25,106 nucleotides of DNA from an uncultured Peptococcaceae bacterium (lineage in GTDB: Bacteria > Bacillota > Desulfotomaculia > Desulfotomaculales > Desulfallaceae): contig CAJYBN010000009.1 in assembly GCA_913064925.1 (NCBI GenBank), positions 1 through 25,106 on the forward strand, in the 5' to 3' direction. A program made the position numbers and the translations under genes. Of this stretch, positions 22,961 through 25,106 are shown piece after piece (positions within the stretch are counted from its first letter, which is position 1; each line of letters begins with the position of its first letter). The notes beneath the pieces were generated by a model. It worked only from the letters and a program-made list of their open reading frames with translations. It had not been told where the DNA came from and searched no databases.

Positions 22961-25106
22961 ATGGAACGGTACCTGTGCATTCACGGCCATTTTTACCAGC
23001 CGCCGCGGGAGAACCCCTGGTTGGAGGCCATCGAACTCCAGGATTCAGCCTACCCCTACCATAACTGGAACGAGCGCATAACCGCCGAATGCTACGCGCC
23101 CAACGCCGCCGCGCGTATTCTCAACGGCAAGGGCTGGATCAAGAAGATTCTTAATAACTATGCCTGGATCAGCTTTAATTTCGGCCCCACGCTGCTGGCC
23201 TGGATGGAACTGCATGAGCCCGAAGTGTACAGGGCGATTATTGAAGCCGACAGGGAAAGCCGGCAAAGGTTTTCGGGGCACGGCTCCGCCCTGGCCCAGG
23301 CTTATAACCATATGATCATGCCGCTGGCCAACCGGCGTGATAAATACACCCAGGTGATTTGGGGAATAAGGGATTTCGAAAAGCGCTTCGGGCGCCGGCC
23401 CGAGGGGATGTGGCTGCCCGAGACGGCGGTGGATCTGGAGACACTGGAAATTATGGCCGAGCAGGACATCGCCTTTACCATCCTGGCCCCGCACCAGGCC
23501 CGGCGGGTGCGCAAAATAGGCAGCAGCCAGTGGGAGGAATTACCCACCGGGGGGATCGACCCCTCCAGGCCCTACCAGCTGCGCTTGCCGGGCTCGGGCC
23601 GGGTAATAAATATTTTCTTTTACGACGGGCCTATATCCCGTGCCGTGGCCTTTGAAAACCTGCTGGTCGACGGGGAGCATTTTGCCGGCCGCCTGCTGGG
23701 CGGTTTTTCCGACGGCCGTACCTGGCCCCAGCTGGTGCACATCGCTACCGACGGAGAGACTTACGGGCATCACCACCGGTACGGCGAAATGGCCCTGGCT
23801 TATGTCCTGCACTACATCGAATCCAACAAGCTGGCGCGCATCACCAATTACGGCGAGTTTTTGGAAATGCACCCGCCTACCCACGAGGTGGAGATTCACG
23901 AGTTTACCGCCTGGAGCTGTGCCCACGGGGTGGAGCGCTGGCAGGGCAACTGCGGCTGCAGCTCCGGCATGAACCCCGGGTGGAGCCAGGCCTGGCGAGC
24001 GCCGCTGCGCCACGCGCTGAACTGGCTGCGGAACACGCTGGCACCCCTGTGCGAGAAACACGCCGGCAAGCTCTTCCGCGATCCCTGGGCGGCACGCGAC
24101 GATTACATCGTTGTCATCCTCGACCGTTCACCGGAAAATATCGACCGGTTCTTATTGCAACACGCCGGGCGCCGCCTTAACGAGCCGGAAAAAATTGCTG
24201 CCCTGAAACTGCTGGAGATGCAGCGGCACGCCATGCTGATGTTCACCAGCTGCGGGTGGTTTTTCGACGAGATATCGGGTATAGAAACGGTGCAGATACT
24301 GCAGTACGCCCGGCGGGCCATCCAACTGGCCCATGATTTCGGAGAAACGGTGGAGCCGCGTTTCCTGGAAATGCTGGCCCAGGCCAAAAGCAATATCCCC
24401 GAGTACCGGGACGGGGCGCGTATTTACGAGAAACTTGTCTCCCCGGCCATGGTGGACCTGCTGAAGGTGGGAACCCATTATGCCATAAGCTCGCTGTTCG
24501 AAAAATACGACCAGCACGCCGGTATTTACTGCTACACGGTGGAGCGGGAAGACAGCCGGACGCTGGTGGCGGGCAAGACCAAGCTGGCGGTGGGCAAGGC
24601 GCGCATCACTTCCCGGATTACACTGGAAACGGCGACGGTAAGCTACGGGGTGGTTTATTTTGCCTACCACAACGTAAGCGGCGGCGTGCGCCTGTTTCGT
24701 GACGAGGAACTCTACCGGGAGATGTTGGAAAACGTAACCGGAACTTTTAACAGTGCGGACCTGCCCGGCGTCATACGGCTGCTGGACCAGTACTTTAAGG
24801 AGGAAAACATTTACTCCCTCAAGCAGCTTTTCCGGGATCAACAGCGCAAGATCATGAACGCTATCCTGGACTCCACCCTGGCGGAGCTGGCGGCGGATTA
24901 CCAGCGGATTTACGAACGGCACGTTTCGCTGATGCGGTTTTTAAAGGAGATGCAAACACCCCTGCCGCACGCGCTGCTGTGCGCCGCGGATTTTTACCTG
25001 AACAACAGCCTGCGGCGATCCCTGGCCGCGGAAAGGCCGGACCTGGAATACATCAACGCCTTGCTGGAAGAAGCCAAAAGACTGGAAATCAATCTTGACG
25101 ATGCGG
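22961..25106 (+). CDS. GH57 glycoside hydrolase with DUF3536 domain, 5' part
   Basis: ATG 22961, 3 nt after the treZ stop; its AAGGAGG overlaps the end of treZ. The frame is open to the right edge, giving 715 codons of an expected ~800. GH57 features: CIHGHFYQPPRENPW at the start (motif 1), the nucleophile E154 in GMWLPETAVD and acid/base D264 in HIATDGETYGHHH. The following half (about 400-715), with RAPLRHALNWLRN, is the DUF3536 region. Known GH57 enzymes are retaining amylases, branching enzymes or 4-alpha-glucanotransferases; DUF3536 members are not characterised but occur in glycogen/trehalose clusters. The operon suggests an alpha-glucan as substrate. Confidence 0.9.
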   Translation, partial: MERYLCIHGHFYQPPRENPWLEAIELQDSAYPYHNWNERITAECYAPNAAARILNGKGWIKKILNNYAWISFNFGPTLLAWMELHEPEVYRAIIEADRESRQRFSGHGSALAQAYNHMIMPLANRRDKYTQVIWGIRDFEKRFGRRPEGMWLPETAVDLETLEIMAEQDIAFTILAPHQARRVRKIGSSQWEELPTGGIDPSRPYQLRLPGSGRVINIFFYDGPISRAVAFENLLVDGEHFAGRLLGGFSDGRTWPQLVHIATDGETYGHHHRYGEMALAYVLHYIESNKLARITNYGEFLEMHPPTHEVEIHEFTAWSCAHGVERWQGNCGCSSGMNPGWSQAWRAPLRHALNWLRNTLAPLCEKHAGKLFRDPWAARDDYIVVILDRSPENIDRFLLQHAGRRLNEPEKIAALKLLEMQRHAMLMFTSCGWFFDEISGIETVQILQYARRAIQLAHDFGETVEPRFLEMLAQAKSNIPEYRDGARIYEKLVSPAMVDLLKVGTHYAISSLFEKYDQHAGIYCYTVEREDSRTLVAGKTKLAVGKARITSRITLETATVSYGVVYFAYHNVSGGVRLFRDEELYREMLENVTGTFNSADLPGVIRLLDQYFKEENIYSLKQLFRDQQRKIMNAILDSTLAELAADYQRIYERHVSLMRFLKEMQTPLPHALLCAADFYLNNSLRRSLAAERPDLEYINALLEEAKRLEINLDDA

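Noticed and set aside
24152..24922. 256-codon minus-strand open frame at the right end
   Set aside because: It is antisense to the GH57 gene, which carries clear catalytic motifs on the plus strand.
1..25106. CRISPR arrays, tRNA/rRNA genes, IS elements
   Set aside because: No regularly spaced repeats, tRNA-like T-loops, rRNA segments, transposase motifs or terminal inverted repeats were seen on either strand.

Overview
The window looks like a chromosomal segment of an anaerobic, endospore-forming, GC-rich Firmicute, probably of the Desulfotomaculum/Pelotomaculum (Peptococcaceae) type. The evidence is a CotJC-type spore-coat catalase, an Asp23/Gls24 protein, a ClpB gene with a CtsR-type operator, an S-layer-homology domain, DUF1659/DUF2922/YvrJ small proteins, strong Shine-Dalgarno sites and frequent TTG/GTG starts. 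The genus is inferred from gene content, not from a marker gene. No rRNA, tRNA, CRISPR array, transposase or integrase was seen.

Layout. 1-791 is the 3' part of a 23S rRNA uracil-5 methyltransferase. 800-3720 is a visibly AT-richer stretch holding a YkgJ-type cysteine-cluster protein, a convergent SWIM zinc-finger protein and an unknown 87-residue protein. 3988-4590 (minus) is a YfcE-like phosphodiesterase. 4772-7745 is the clpB region: a sigma-A promoter overlapped by a CtsR box, the relic of a CbpM/HspR-like gene, then full-length clpB. 7861-8770 holds a 59-residue cysteine-rich gene on the minus strand and an Asp23 gene. 8777-10178 (minus) is an operon of a membrane coiled-coil protein and a phosphodiester glycosidase. 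10316-11521 is a large metallophosphoesterase, followed by a small minus-strand gene.

12042-15044 is the most intriguing part: an XRE regulator, DUF1659, DUF2922, a YvrJ/holin-like peptide, another one-helix membrane protein, a 30-residue membrane peptide, and an amidase with an SLH tail and no signal peptide. Three near-identical 13-bp boxes of the form GAACAWWTGTTTG lie just upstream of the candidate -10 elements of the XRE gene, the DUF1659 operon and the amidase gene. They resemble Gram-positive LexA (SOS) boxes. One reading is a damage-inducible holin-endolysin-like module under LexA or the local XRE protein. This is a hypothesis.

15422-17401 is a FapA/DUF342 protein, 17491-17997 (minus) a CBS-pair protein and 18173-18853 (minus) CotJC. 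19065-25106 is a tightly packed alpha-glucan/trehalose operon: malQ (GH77), treZ (GH13) and a DUF3536-type GH57 enzyme that runs off the right edge. malQ and treZ overlap by 1 nt, and the GH57 gene starts right after treZ, so the three are probably co-transcribed for glycogen or maltodextrin turnover and trehalose production. No treY is visible.
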